Part shown: one piece after another, positions 42,871 through 54,796 of the stretch | Layout: each line of letters starts with the position of its first letter | Position numbering within the stretch: the stretch's first letter is position 1 | NCBI RefSeq assembly: GCF_036320965.1 | Contig: NC_092281.1 | Coordinates: forward strand, 10,497,219-10,561,218 | DNA from: Panulirus ornatus | Lineage: Eukaryota > Arthropoda > Malacostraca > Decapoda > Palinuridae | Direction: 5' to 3' | Length of the DNA stretch: 64,000 nt | Made by a program: the position numbers and the translations under genes | The notes under the pieces: generated by a model | Seen by the model: only the letters and a program-made list of their open reading frames with translations | What the model was told of the DNA's origin: nothing | Database searches by the model: none

Positions 42871-43600
42871 GCTGCCTGGAACGCCTTATGAGAACTGCCT
42901 GGAACGCCTTATGAGAACTGCCTGGAACGCCTTATGAGAACTGCCTGGAACAACTATGAGAGCTGCCTGGAACACCATATGAGAGCAGCCTGGAACACCA
43001 TATGAGAGCTGCCTGGAACACCATATGAGAGCAGCCTGGAACAACTATGAGAGCAGCCTGGAACACCTTATGAGAGCAGCCTGGAACACCATATGAGAGC
43101 TGCCTGGAACACCATATGAGAGCAGCCTGGAACAACTATGAGAGCAGCCTGGAACACCTTATGAGAGCAGCCTGGAATACCATATGAGAGCAGCCTGGAA
43201 CACCTTATGATAGCTGCCTGGAACACCATATGAGAGCAGCCTGGAACACCATATGAGAGCAGCCTGGAACACCATATGAGAGCAACCTGGAACACCTTAT
43301 GAGAGCAGCCTGGAACGCCTTATGAGAGCAGCCTGGAACACCTTATGAGAGCTGCCTGGAACACCTTATGAGAGCAGCCTGGAACACCTTATGAGAGCAG
43401 CCTGGAACACCATATGAGAGCAGCCTGGAACGCCTTATGAGAGCAGCCTGGAACACCATATGAGAGCAGCCTGGAACACCATATGAGAGCAGCCTGGAAC
43501 GCCTTATGAGAGCAGCCTGGAACGCCTTATGAGAGCAGCCTGGAACACCATATGACAGCAGCTTTGAACAGCACACAGGAACAGCCTGGAACACCATACG
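42871..43600. repeat. Minisatellite, 23 bp unit, about 31 copies
   Basis: The unit is GCCTGGAACACCATATGAGA plus GCA. Sub-types are CACCATATG, (C/A)GCCTTATG and a shorter AACTATG form. Minus-strand frames rich in Cys and Ser are by-products. Confidence 0.95.
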
Positions 43601-44680
43601 AAAACACCATGTTGTAAAAAAGGAAAACAGTGTTCAGCATCAGTGCCTTAAATCATTATGAACAGACCGGAGTAGCGACGTTACCTGCTGTCTCATTAAC
43701 AACATGTAATTACAATGAACAGCAATTTTACATAATTCATGAATGCATTAGTCACTTATATCATTAGTATTGTCAGGTTCCATTATACCTGCTCCAATCA
43801 AGCGGCCGTATGTAAATTAGGTTGACGCTTATAATTTGACGACTCATCCCATTAAATATAAAATGTCTGAGAGTCAAAAATCAAGAGACACACACACACA
43901 CACACACACACAGACACACAGAACATCACCATCACGCCAAGTGGAATCCTAAAGCCGGGACATAACGCAGCCAGCGCCCAATCACGTTCTTCATAATCCT
44001 TTATGATGTAGCTTCTTATTGTCTTCACGGTAGCTGGTAATGGTGTCTGGTGGCAGACAATGCTGCTCTCAAGGAGGTGATAATAGCTTGACAAACAGTG
44101 TTGATGGTGAGAGACAACAGCGAAGGCTGCTGGAGGTGATAGTGGTGGTGGAGGACTGACACTAGACCAGACGATTCTGGAGGATATAGCAAGCACTCTA
44201 GTGTTCTTAGGGCAATACCTGAAGATGAAGGCAGGTGACTGAGTTAGACTTTAAGTGGAAAAGAAATATCATTGCTGTTGTTATGTTCTGATGTTATGAG
44301 GTTATAACAGTTGTAGTAAATGATTATGGTGTTGGCATATTATTTTGGATGCCTAAGCTAACGGCAGGGAAAAATTAATGGGACTATATAAGTGAAAATT
44401 AATATACTAGAAGTTTGTCCAAGATGAGGAGCTGCTGCTCTGAATTTGACAAATCTATAAAAATATGATACATCAACAGTTTAAAAAATGTTTATCCCGG
44501 GTTTTTCATCCATTTTTTCTTTATCACGTATATAACAGAGTTCAACTCCACGTTGTAGTATGTGAGAGGTCAAAGAAATTTCATAATTGTTCCATGAAGG
44601 ATTTTTCTCAGCTGATGTAAATTCCTAAAATAATAATTACATAGACATCAAAGAGCTGAGTCACCCGTAGAGCAATATTC
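43601..44680. other. Non-coding sequence
   Basis: AT-rich; (CA)n at 43888-43912. No recognisable gene; the minus-strand frame 43852-44196 runs through the microsatellite. Confidence 0.5.
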
Positions 44681-45190
44681 AGGAGACCCAGCAGTACACA
44701 GGAAACCCAGCAGGACCACATACCGGACCGAGACCCGAGACCCCAGACACACAGGAGACCCAGCACTACACAGGAGACCCAGCAGTTCACAGGAGATCTA
44801 GCAGTACACAGTAGATTCAGCAGTACACAGGAGAACTAGCAGTACACAGGAGATCCAACAGTACACAGGAGATCCAACAGTACACAGGAGATCCAACAGT
44901 ACACAGGAGATCCAACAGTACACAGGAGACCCAGTGGTACACAGGAGACCCAGCAGTACACAGGAGACCCAGCAGTACATAGGAGACCCAGCAGTACACA
45001 GGAGACCCAGCAGTACATAGGAGACCCAGCAGTACATAGGAGACCCAGCAGTACACAGGAGACCCAGCAGTACACAGGAGACCCAGCAGTACACAGGAGA
45101 CCCAGCAGTACATAGGAGACCCAGCAGTACATAGGAGACCCAGCAGTACACAGGAGACCCGGCAGTACACAGAAGACCCACCAACAATCA
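44681..45190. repeat. Minisatellite, 19 bp unit, about 26 copies
   Basis: The unit is AGGAGACCCAGCAGTACAC. The left half carries AGATCCAACAG variants, the right half AGACCCAGCAG with CAT/CAC alternation. Confidence 0.95.
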
Positions 45191-45419
45191 GGCGACCCAG
45201 CAATAGACCGTCAACAACCCACCTCTAGCACCTGTGACCCCCCCACGTAACCGGACGCATATAATGGATAACGAGGCATTAAATATTCTATTATGATATT
45301 ACCCAGAATTATAACAGCTTTTCCTCGAGGACTCCATGCAAATGAGCCATCAAATCTTAAATGCACACGAGTTCAACAGTAGGACTCATGATTTTCAGAA
45401 ACACCAACACATTATGTTT

Positions 45420-45424
<5 letters not shown>
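45191..45424. other. Non-coding sequence
   Basis: No feature recognised. Confidence 0.5.

Positions 45425-45510
<86 letters not shown>
45425..45510. repeat. (GT)n(TA)n microsatellite
   Basis: A few GT then about 38 TA units. Confidence 0.95.
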
Positions 45511-45511
<1 letters not shown>

Positions 45512-46302
45512 CCCAAAGGCTCCTTCCCTAAAAGCAGTGCTCAGAGGAGGCCACACCCTTACTGAAAGTGGCCCTTTCCACTCGCGGCGTGACGGACGAC
45601 AAGCAGGTGGAGTCTTCATCTTCACAATACCCTCACCTTCACTAAGCTGGGATCTAGCCCAGCTTTGAACTTACCTTGGGTCTTTCTGTGTCTTCTATAA
45701 TCTTCTTCACTACAACCCTCATCGTAGCGGCAAAAGGACGTCATCACTCTAACCTTCTCGTCTTCACCAAGTTATTTCGTTTGGGGGGGAAAGAGGGAAG
45801 TGAGGCTCGACCATCCGAGTGTGTGTGTGTGTGTGTGGGTGTGTGTGTACTGTGGGTGTTTTCCGGGTCGTTTGATGAACATAGAGAGACTCGTATGATC
45901 TTGTTGAGTTTATGGAGAGTAATGTCGGTATTTACATTAACACTGCTCGAAGACAGTGTCGTTTATGTGACGATCAAAGGTGGTAAGATACTTTTTTTCC
46001 CGTGTGTACATCACTTGAAAATCTTTCTTACATTTCTTTTTACATCTCACGGATGTGTTAACCCTCACTCTATCACTGAACATCTCACGGGTGTGTTTAA
46101 CCCTCACTCTACCACTGAACTATGTCACACTGCTCCACCTTCCTCCACCACACATCACCCCACCCTTCCCATCACCTCGCTGGTGTATGCCTTCCTCTCT
46201 TAGACCGCCATCCCCACCACAAGGGTATCCTCCCTCACTGTGGAGTTGGTGGAGGTGGTCGTCGTTAGGTTTATGCCCAAATGGGAGGAGTATGTAGGGC
46301 AG

Positions 46303-46336
<34 letters not shown>

Positions 46337-46492
46337 CAGGCAGGAGGGGGTGGTAGACGACCCCACCACCACCAACACCAACTCACACTGTGATTTGTGG
46401 CTCAACTTTACTGGCAACATACCCTCTCGACTTCGCCCCTTCCAGGATCCGGGGAGTAATGGCCAAGTGGCACGGGAGTCCATGAGTGTGGA

Positions 46493-46496
<4 letters not shown>
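45511..46496. other. Non-coding sequence
   Basis: No recognisable gene. Imperfect 35-base duplication (CTCACGG(A/G)TGTGTT core) at 46048-46120; (GT)n at 46305-46335. Confidence 0.5.

Positions 46497-46573
<77 letters not shown>
46497..46573. repeat. (CT)n microsatellite
   Basis: About 38 CT units. Confidence 0.96.
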
Positions 46574-46576
<3 letters not shown>

Positions 46577-46897
46577 TATCTCTATCTATCAATCTTCTTT
46601 CTCCTTCCTCTTTTGGCTATGGAGTTTAGGTCAAAGTTGACGAAGGCTAGAGTGCAAAGGTCAAGGAGAAGAAGAAGAGGAGGAAGATGTGAAAATGGAA
46701 GACATATAGAACATGGGCCTTTGGGTTTTTTTTTTTCTTTCTTTTTTCTAACTGATGAAGGTGACTGTAACATGCACTTGAGACCGTCATTTTTTTTTAA
46801 AGTGGTCCAAACGAGAATGATGGAGAGCGTAAGCCCATCTGCGTACTGGAGTTTTTCCCCGAGTTATGTTCGTTGGAAATTCCTTCTGTGTCAAGTG

Positions 46898-46899
<2 letters not shown>

Positions 46900-46947
<48 letters not shown>
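46900..46947. repeat. (GT)n microsatellite
   Basis: About 24 GT units. Confidence 0.95.
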
Positions 46948-46948
<1 letters not shown>

Positions 46949-47084
46949 AGGCATGGTAGGTGTCCTTTTTCTTCTACCTGGGAGAGGAAGTTTACCCGAT
47001 ACGAACGTGGGTTATGGTTCAGATGTGGGTCAGGACGATGGATGAGACTTCCATCCAGGCTATTATGTAGGCGGCCTTGGAAGA

Positions 47085-47335
47085 TATAGTGGCCATAATG
47101 TGGGCAGGATTGGATGATAGACTGGCCATATTGTGGCCAGGTATTGATGATGGACTGGCCATATTGTGGCCAGGTATTGATAATGGACTGGACATATTGT
47201 GGCCAGGTATTGATAATGGACTGGCCATATTGTGGCCAGGTATTGATGATGGACTGCCCATATTGTGGCCAGGTATTGATAATAGACTGGCCATATTGTG
47301 GCCAGCTATTGATGATGGACTGGCCATAATGTGAC
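47085..47335. repeat. Minisatellite, 33 bp unit, about 7.5 copies
   Basis: The unit contains TGGCCATATTGTGGCCAG and GTATTGATGATGGAC. TGGCCA occurs twice per copy. 33 is a multiple of 3, so several frames on both strands remain open; no gene implied. Confidence 0.94.
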
Positions 47336-47463
47336 CACCTTTGGCACTGGTCATCAACCAGTGCCACACTGAGACTGCCAGTGGCGCAGATACTACCACA
47401 GTGGAAACGTTTTACTCTCAGAAGTTCCAGTCATAAGTTTAAGAGGAATTATATAATCACATT

Positions 47464-47943
47464 TTGTGTTGATGGGTTATAGCCAACCTCATCAGCAAGT
47501 ATTAAGAGGTTATAACCACCTTAATAACAAGTGTTAAGGGGTTGTAGCTAACCTCACCAGCAAGTATTAAGAGGTTATAACCACCTTAATAACAAGTTCT
47601 AAGGGGTTGCAGCTAACCTCACCAGCAAGTGTTAAGGGGTTATACCCACCTTAATAACAAGTGTTCAAGGGTTGTAGCTAACCTCACCAGCAAGTGTTAA
47701 GGGGTTATACCCACCTTAATAACAAGTGTTAAGGGGTTATAGCTAACCTCACCAGCAAGTGTTAAGGGGTTATACCCACCTTAATAACGAGTGTTCAAGG
47801 GTTGTAGCTAACCTCACCAGCAAGTGTTAAGAGGTTATACCCACCTTAATAACAAGTGTTAAGGGGTTGTAGCTAACCTCACCAGCAAGTATTAAGGGGT
47901 TATACCCACCTTAATAACAAGTGTTCAGGGGTTGTAGCTCACC
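47464..47943. repeat. Minisatellite, about 65 bp unit, about 7 copies
   Basis: Each unit is itself a dimer: CAAGTGTTAAGGGGTTGTAG with CTAACCTCACCAG, then CAAGTGTTAAGGGGTTATAC with CCACCTTAATAA. Confidence 0.93.
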
Positions 47944-48046
47944 TCACAAGTAAAAGGCGACGATAAAACTTCTTGTATTTCCTTGAACTAAAAGAACAAC
48001 AGTTTGTAATATGATATGGACCCCAGTCGGTAACCAGTTTACCTGG

Positions 48047-48049
<3 letters not shown>

Positions 48050-48108
<59 letters not shown>
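48050..48108. repeat. (GA)n microsatellite
   Basis: About 29 GA units. Confidence 0.95.
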
Positions 48109-48111
<3 letters not shown>

Positions 48112-48895
48112 AATTCACTTGAAATAAAAATGTCATTTTGCTGTAGCCGCTTCTCATTTGCGTTAAAAGCTAAAAGTTGTATCCGGTGGCGAAATTGCTT
48201 TTGATCAGATGAGGGACAGTTTGTTGGTACCAAGCCTCCCCGATGTGATATGATATTCTACAGAGGAACGAAATCGAATTCAATCCCCCTCATCCCTCCT
48301 CCTCACCTCCCACAAAAAGAAATTTGAAGACTATGGAAATTATCTAACAGTGACCCAAAATATGTGGACTATAGAAAATACCTAAAGGCGACCTTAAATA
48401 TCTGAAGATGATAGAAAATATCTGAAGACTATAGAAAATATCTGAAGGCGATAAAGAAAACAAGAGGAAAAGGTCTTATTTGATCGTAAAACATCAAGTG
48501 ATAATCATACCGAAGACTAATAATCCTAAAATAGAATCGAATGCTAAACAACGGAGTTTCGCGGGGAACTGAAAACTGCAGAACATTTCACAGAAAAGAG
48601 GCTTTTAAAGTTGGCGATCCGACCAGTTCTGTGTCTCCAGCACAACAACTCGAGCTCCGCGGCCCACGACCACACACCTCAGGATCCCCTGGGGGTCAAG
48701 CAGCAGTTGCCACAGAAGATAATCCACAAGAAATAGATCATAAATCCCATGATCAAGTCTGGTGTTTGACCCACACCATCAGCGGGTCACTGAAGGGTGA
48801 GATTGAGTGCCATAACTTGGCTTCGACCATTAGACAAATAATGGAAGTGTAAGAATAGCATGGCAATGTGGACACGTGTATCGACATGGCCGTTG

Positions 48896-48934
<39 letters not shown>

Positions 48935-49184
48935 AGCCAGGAAGGGATCGTATACGAACTTTTAGCTATGGATTACTTAAAACAATGAAGGTAAGATGAA
49001 TCTAGCAGCTAGATGTCGTGGTACTATCGTAAATTACATTTTACTGAGGTGAGAAAAAGAAAATGCCATCCCAACGTGTCTGTGTCAAGATGGCAGGGGA
49101 AAGAAATGAGGTTAGTTTCTGAACACACTTTATGTCGGCCAATATCCTGGAGAAGGTGCAATATGCAGTCAGTCTGGTGAAGCA

Positions 49185-49224
<40 letters not shown>

Positions 49225-49387
49225 CTGCAACATCTAAGTAAACATCTCCGACGTGTACTGTAGGAGGTCGTCCTCTATTACATCATGAAGGCCAGGTGTC
49301 TTGGTTGCTGACCTGTGTCTGATGGTAGTGCTGACCAGTGCATGATGATAGTGTCCAGGGGTGATAGTAGTGGTCAGCAATGACGGT
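48109..49387. other. Non-coding sequence with small repeats
   Basis: GACTATAGAAAATATCTGAA-like repeats at 48350-48450, (ACT)n at 48896-48933 and (AC)n at 49187-49222. The 103-residue open frame at 48541-48852 has no domain I recognise; it is the least repeat-contaminated open frame of the left 56 kb but I have no positive evidence for it. Confidence 0.45.
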
Positions 49388-50345
49388 GTTGGTCTGGGCT
49401 GGTCGGTGGTGGCCAGGACTAGGGTTGGTGGGTGTTGGCCAGGACTGTTGGGTGCTGACCAGGGCTGGTGGGTGCTGGCCAGGGCTGTTGGAAGTTGACC
49501 AGGGCTGGTGGGTGCTAGCTAGGGCTGTTGGAAGTTGGCCAGGGCTGTTGGGTGCTGACCAGGGTTGGTGAGTGCTGACCAGGGCTGGTGGGTGCTAGCT
49601 AGGGCTGTTGAAAGTTGGCCAGGGCTGTTGAGTGCTGACCAGGGCTGGTGGGTGCTAGCTAGGGCTGTTGAAAGTTGGCCAGGGCTGTTGGGTGCTGACC
49701 AGGGTTGGTGAGTGCTGACCAGGGCTGGTGGGTGTTGGCCAGGGCTGGTGAGTGTTGACCAGGGTTGTTGAGTGCTGACCAGGGCTGGTGAGTGCTTACC
49801 AGAGCTGGTGGTAGTGACCAGGGCTGGTGGGTGCTGACCAGGGCTGGTGAGTGCTGACCAGGGCTGGTGGGTGCTGAGCAGGGCTGGTGGGTGCTGACCA
49901 GGGCTGGTGAGTGCTGACCAGGGCTGGTGAGTGCTGACCAGGGCTGGTGGGTGCTGACCAGGGCTGGTGAGTGCTGACCAGGGCTGGTGAGTGCTGAGCA
50001 GGGCTGGTGGGTGCTGACCAGGGCTGGTGAGTGCTGACCAGGGCTGGTGGGTGCTGGCCAGGGCTATTGAAAGCTGGCCAGGGCTGTTGGGTGCTGACCA
50101 GGGTTGGTGAGTGCTGACCAGGGCTGGTGGGTGTTGGCCAGGGCTGGTGAGTGTTGACCAGGGTTGTTGAGTGCTGACCAGGGCTGGTGAGTGCTTACCA
50201 GAGCTGGTGGTAGTGACCAGGGCTGGTGGGTGCTGACCAGGGCTGGTGAGTGCTGACCAGGTTGGTGGGTGCTGACCAGGGCTGGTGAGTGCTGACCAGG
50301 GCTGGTGGGTGCTGACCAGGGCTGGTGGGTACTGACCAGAGCTGA
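49388..50345. repeat. Minisatellite, 20 bp unit, about 47 copies
   Basis: The unit is GGCTGGTGGGTGCTGACCAG. Sub-types are GGTGAGTGCTG, TTGGAAGTTG, TAGCTAGGG and AGAGCTGGTGGTAGTG. A block of about 200 bases (49690-49860) recurs nearly unchanged at 50085-50260, showing segmental duplication inside the array. Confidence 0.95.
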
Positions 50346-50862
50346 TGGTACTCTCTCCTGATGGTTTCCGCGACATTGTATACGATGGCCACCCAATCTA
50401 CGAGCGACACAGTCCACAACAATGTGTATCGAAGTCCAGCCGACTCGCGTTGATATCGTCCATCAGTGATACACTGCCATGGTGTCGGGGGGACTGTCTG
50501 TGTGGCTCGACTGCAGTGTAAAGTCTCGCTGACCTTTTCAATACGTCAATAAAGCATAGAACACCTGGAAAAGGGGGAGGCGTCTCTGTACAAACCACGT
50601 ACAGCGGCGTTACAGAACCTTTGTGATGTATATGTCCTGAGTAACATATACGTCATACTAGAAGAGAATGTATATACATTATTCGCACATTTGCATCCGT
50701 GGTCTTCAGTGGTGGGAGATATGATCGCTGGGACGGTCATGCATGACACATGTTCGTGTGTGAGGGAGAGAGGAATAGAGTCTCCGAGATTTGTAAATAT
50801 GTTTTAGTCTTTGTTTGTTTCCCTGTCTGATCTGTCTCTCTGTCTCCCCAGCAGGACAGCAG
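50346..50862. other. Non-coding sequence
   Basis: No recognisable gene. A long pyrimidine tract followed by CCCCAGCAG (about 50813-50853) looks like a 3' splice site on the plus strand, but the sequence behind it is a tandem repeat. Confidence 0.45.
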
Positions 50863-51032
50863 CCTGGGTACCTGGAGCAGCCCTTGCCCTCAACATCTAC
50901 TACGTCATGGGAGCTGATGGTGTGACTGGATTAGATCGCTACAGTCACTTGCGTGGGGTCCACCGCTCCTCTGGGTACCTGAAGCAGCCCCTGCCCTCAA
51001 CACCTACTACGTCATGGGAGCTGATGGTGTGT
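50863..51032. repeat. 108 bp tandem duplication (1.6 copies)
   Basis: Copies start at 50863 and 50971 with CTGGGTACCTG(G/A)AGCAGCCC and run through TACTACGTCATGGGAGCTGA. Part of the unit is found again at 52011-52061. Confidence 0.93.
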
Positions 51033-51300
51033 CCTTGGCTCTTGGACCGTCTGGCAGTCGCTACCCTCTCCTGACCGTCTCTGTGTACACACACACACAT
51101 GCCTTCCTCCTCCCACAACACCACCACCATTTCCTGCAATGCTTCCACGTGAGTGTTCGTATAATCTTGTTACTGTCTGGTATATTTAGACGAATCAACA
51201 GAGAACCTATAAACGTGTGGCAAAATCTGGAATTTATAGCTATTATCGTGTTGTATCTTACAGTGTTATGATGATTGTCTTGGTGGAAAAGGTAAAACAT
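51033..51300. other. Non-coding sequence
   Basis: No feature recognised. Confidence 0.5.
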
Positions 51301-51524
51301 GTAACCACAAAGGGAAGTTGTAAGATATTTACATTTACAGGGGATTAAATGCATATGTAACCACAAAGGGAAGTTGTAAGATATTTACATTTACAGGGGA
51401 TTAAATGCATATGTAACCACATAGGGAAGTTGTAAGATATTTACATTTACAGGGGCTTAAATGCATATGTAACCACAAAGGGAAGTTGTAAGATATTTAC
51501 ATTTACAGGGGATTAAATGCATAT
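51301..51524. repeat. 56 bp tandem repeat, exactly 4 copies
   Basis: Copies begin at 51301, 51357, 51413 and 51469 with GTAACCACAAAGGGAAGTTG. Only isolated differences are seen (CATAGGG and GGCTTAA in copy 3; the last copy ends CATATGCC), so it is very young. Confidence 0.96.
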
Positions 51525-52574
51525 GCCCCCAGTAATGGCTACGTGTGTATAAAGGTGGACTGCAGTTTAATGGTGGAACTGATCCTGTCAGACAGTCGGT
51601 AGGATAAACTGAGTGTGTTGACTAGCGGGAGAATGGCTGACTGTGGTAACATCCAATCAACAACAGCAGTTTATCCATACAGTCGAGTGTGTTCAGTAGA
51701 GTGCGTGTCATGAAGTGGTGATGTAGAAAGAGTGTGTGTTAAGTGGTGACAAAGCGCAGGTATAAACAGCTTGTGTAAACTAGTGAGGAAATGGAAAAAA
51801 TGTTGTGTGATGAGAGAATGAATCATAAACAGCGTATAGTTGGTTTATTAGGTGACTGTTATTGTCAGAGAATCGCAGTATAAACTGCCCTGTAGACTGG
51901 GTGGTGGAAGGTGACAGCGTGGAATAACTGTCTCTTGTCATATAAATGACAGTATAAGTGTCAGTATGATCAGCGTTCACGGGTGTGGAAGCTGGTACCT
52001 GTGGTGGCCAGTGACTGGATTAGATCGCTACAGTCACTTGAGTGGGCTCCGCCCCTCCTCTCTTCTGCAACTACTAGATAGAACGAAGTGGAATGCTGCT
52101 GTATACAAGGGGGCGACGTGTGGGCAAAATCAGGAATATGAAGCGGCTGTGGTTACCGTGGTGTGGTCTATAGGGCTTGGCTGTGGATAAAAGGGTCTTT
52201 TGCTTGGGTACGTTCATACATGACAGCAAAGCAGTGAGGAAGAAAATTGGCCAGTTCAGACCAAGTCAAGGCCAAGAATTGTTTTAGATACGTTATCATC
52301 TGCACCAAGTGATTATTTCTGGAGGCGCCCGTCCCCGGTGCTCGCATCTCATCCTCCACGTCCTCCTGCAGTGTTGTCAATAGGGAGGAAGATGTTAGTT
52401 TCAGGGCTAGACAAAATTCCTGCAGGCACCATAAAGGCCTCGGGAGCGGGAGTAAATTGGTCGTTAGCCAAGGTCAGGGGGTGACATGTTACACCCGAGG
52501 CTGCCTTGTTATCTCCCGCTGACAAGCGAGAGACTTCAAGGATAATCTGTGAGACCCACAGTTACCAAGAGACT

Positions 52575-52576
<2 letters not shown>
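51525..52576. other. Non-coding sequence
   Basis: Contains a third, detached copy (52011-52061) of GTGACTGGATTAGATCGCTA and what follows, otherwise found at 50922-50973. No gene recognised. Confidence 0.5.
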
Positions 52577-52619
<43 letters not shown>

Positions 52620-52844
52620 GGAGAACAATAGGGAGTAAGACCCACAGTTACCAGGAATCTCAGGGTTGGATCTCGTGTCTCTCTGGGGTGAAGGATTGGA
52701 AGTAAAGTTTGGATTGTGGATGTCGTTTTCCAGCCTCTAAAGTGGCGGTGAAATGTGGCCAAAAGCGTTATACAGTGGAGGAGGAGCGGCGCACTAAGTG
52801 GGAGACTTGTGTCTGGTGATGGATTTTTTTTTTTTTTTTTTTTT
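52577..52844. repeat. (CT)n and T21 tracts
   Basis: (CT)n at 52577-52618 and a 21-base T run at 52824-52844. Two copies of (A/G)AGACCCACAGTTACCA lie nearby (52550-52570 and 52637-52655). Confidence 0.9.
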
Positions 52845-52919
52845 GAGTGGGAAGTTTGAGGCGTTTTGAGGAAGATGTTTTGGAGATGGAGAGAAGAAGT
52901 TCATATCACGGCCCTAGCT

Positions 52920-53115
52920 AGACCAGACCATCCAGACGACCGTCAGACTACCAGACCACCAAGACCAGACCATCCAGACGACCGTCAGACTACCAGACCA
53001 TCAAGACCAGACCATCCAGACGACCGTCAGACTACCAGACCACCAAGACCAGACCATCCAGACGACCGTCAGACTACCAGACCACCAAGACCAGACCATC
53101 CAGACGACCAGATCG
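52920..53115. repeat. Minisatellite, 42 bp unit, about 4.6 copies
   Basis: The unit contains GACCAGACCATCCAGACGAC and CGTCAGACTACCAGACCA. 42 is a multiple of 3, producing the open frame 52866-53237 with an Arg/Pro/Asp/His-rich 14-residue cycle; judged a by-product. Confidence 0.94.
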
Positions 53116-53492
53116 TACGACCAGTTTTTGGGAAGGAGACTTCTTTTTTTTTTTATTGGGACCTTGATTACTTTGGAGTTTCTAAGATACTGGAGGATAT
53201 GGTTATGCCAAACATGATTTTATTTTCTAAGTTATGACTGTGGGACTAAGTGTAGTGGTTTGAGACTGAGTGCTTGTCAGGGTTCCTGCTCCCCCCCATC
53301 CCAAGATGCTGCACAGGTCTGAGTTGAGGGAGGGAATACGACGAGTGTGAGAAAAGGAGCAGGTATTGGAGTGAGGAAGGAATAGGGGCGGGAGGCGAGG
53401 ATGGGTGGCTTGATGGTATGTGGAGTGGAGTGACCGGCGTAGGAGTGAACAAGGTCATATGTTGATAAGTTTAATTATGAAGAGAAGAAAAG

Positions 53493-53737
53493 GTGTGTGT
53501 TGTGTGTGTGTGTGTGTGTGTGTGTGTTGTGTGTGTGTGTGTGTGTGTTGTGTGTGTTTTGTGTTGTGTGTGTGTGTTTCACGTTTACAAGAGAATAAAA
53601 CTACAACCAACGTCTTTTAAGAAAATGTGAAGGTTATGGGGTCAGAATGTGTGATCCAGATCAAGTCTCGGTCACTGCTAGCCAGTTTCACCCCCCCCCC
53701 CCCTCCCCACACACACACACACACACACACACACGCG

Positions 53738-53796
<59 letters not shown>

Positions 53797-53906
53797 GTGC
53801 CACAAAACTCGAGACCAACACCAAAGCTTTTCATCATCGTACAGTTACGTGGATCAGAACTTTGACGATCTGGCGAAATTATATTTTGGGAGGGGGATTT
53901 GCATGA

Positions 53907-53974
<68 letters not shown>
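53493..53974. repeat. Cluster of (GT)n, (CA)n, (CT)n and (GA)n microsatellites
   Basis: (GT)n with TTGTG interruptions 53493-53577; C-run and (CA)n 53692-53735; (CT)n 53741-53793; (GA)n 53909-53974. The CT and GA tracts form an inverted pair about 115 bases apart. Confidence 0.94.
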
Positions 53975-53979
<5 letters not shown>

Positions 53980-54239
53980 TATACATATGGTATGAGCCTC
54001 AAGCAAGATATCACAGACCAGGGTCACCTTCCTCACACACCTGAGGAAGCTGATCAGTGTCTATCTAGTGTCTGCATGACTGTCGTGCCTTCTACTCCCC
54101 TGACAGTGGTGTACGGACAGTGCCAGAGAGATGCCACGTGCCACAAACGTCTCGTTGAACACCACTCCATCTCCCTGCAGAAGGCCTGGATCCTTGCACT
54201 AAGCTCGACCAACAAGCAGTGAAAGATGGTATGTGATCT
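53975..54239. other. Non-coding sequence
   Basis: The plus frame ending at 54222 has a non-repetitive C-terminal stretch after its (GA)n part, but no domain I recognise. Confidence 0.4.
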
Positions 54240-54520
54240 CATATGTTACTTGTTTCCTGTTCGTTTTGGGTCCAGTTCCAGGTCCAGGTAGCTGGAAAAT
54301 AAGCTAAATGGATATCCTTCCAGTTTTTATTTTTTTTTTCTCGAGTTGAAAGGATTTTGAGGAGTTTGTTGGAGGGTTCTTGGGAGTGTTACTGGAGGGA
54401 AGGGTTGTGGGAGTTGAAGACTTTAGAAGGAGTGTGTTGGAGGGTTTTTATGAGTGTTGACTGAAGGAACTTTGTTTTATGAGTTGAAGGTTTTGGAAGG
54501 GCTTTCTTCAAGGGTTCTTG
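54240..54520 (-). repeat. Dispersed repeat, inverted relative to 23741-23965
   Basis: It contains CCAGGTCCAGGTAGCTGGA, then two tandem versions of a segment with GGAGTGT(G/T)TTGGAGGG and TGTTGACTG(A/G)AGG. It matches the reverse complement of 23741-23870 with moderate divergence. Confidence 0.6.
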
Positions 54521-54796
54521 GACGTTGCAGTGATCAAGAAAATGTGAGGAAAACACGATACAGAAGGAGGAGGAGGATCGTAGAGATCCTGAGACTCAAC
54601 ACTGTTGCTCTGTCCTTGTGCAGCAGTTTCGTGATTGTGTGTCATAACCAATGTGTTATATCCAAGATTAACGTTACCTTCGTTGTCTTATGCAGCACTG
54701 AATGGTATCTGATTGTAAGGGTCGCTATGTGTTTTTGAGAAACCAATCAAAATCATATGTACTATCAGTCACAGGAGGTTCTTGAATAGAATACAG
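54521..54796. other. Non-coding sequence
   Basis: No feature recognised. Confidence 0.5.

Noticed and set aside
48541..48852. 103-residue plus-strand open frame
   Set aside because: Non-repetitive but with no recognisable domain, no splice or promoter evidence; not enough to call a gene.
49519..50376. 285-residue minus-strand protein rich in Pro, Ser, His and Gln
   Set aside because: The 20-base repeat yields overlapping open frames of the same composition.
50813..51074. Possible plus-strand exon after a strong polypyrimidine tract and CAG
   Set aside because: The sequence behind it is a 108 bp tandem duplication with stops in two frames and no known domain.
52866..53237. Arg/Pro/Asp/His repeat protein
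   Set aside because: 42-base in-frame repeat with no independent support.
53899..54222. 107-residue plus-strand frame with a non-repetitive C-terminal half
   Set aside because: Its N-terminal half is (GA)n read as Glu-Arg; no recognisable similarity in the rest.
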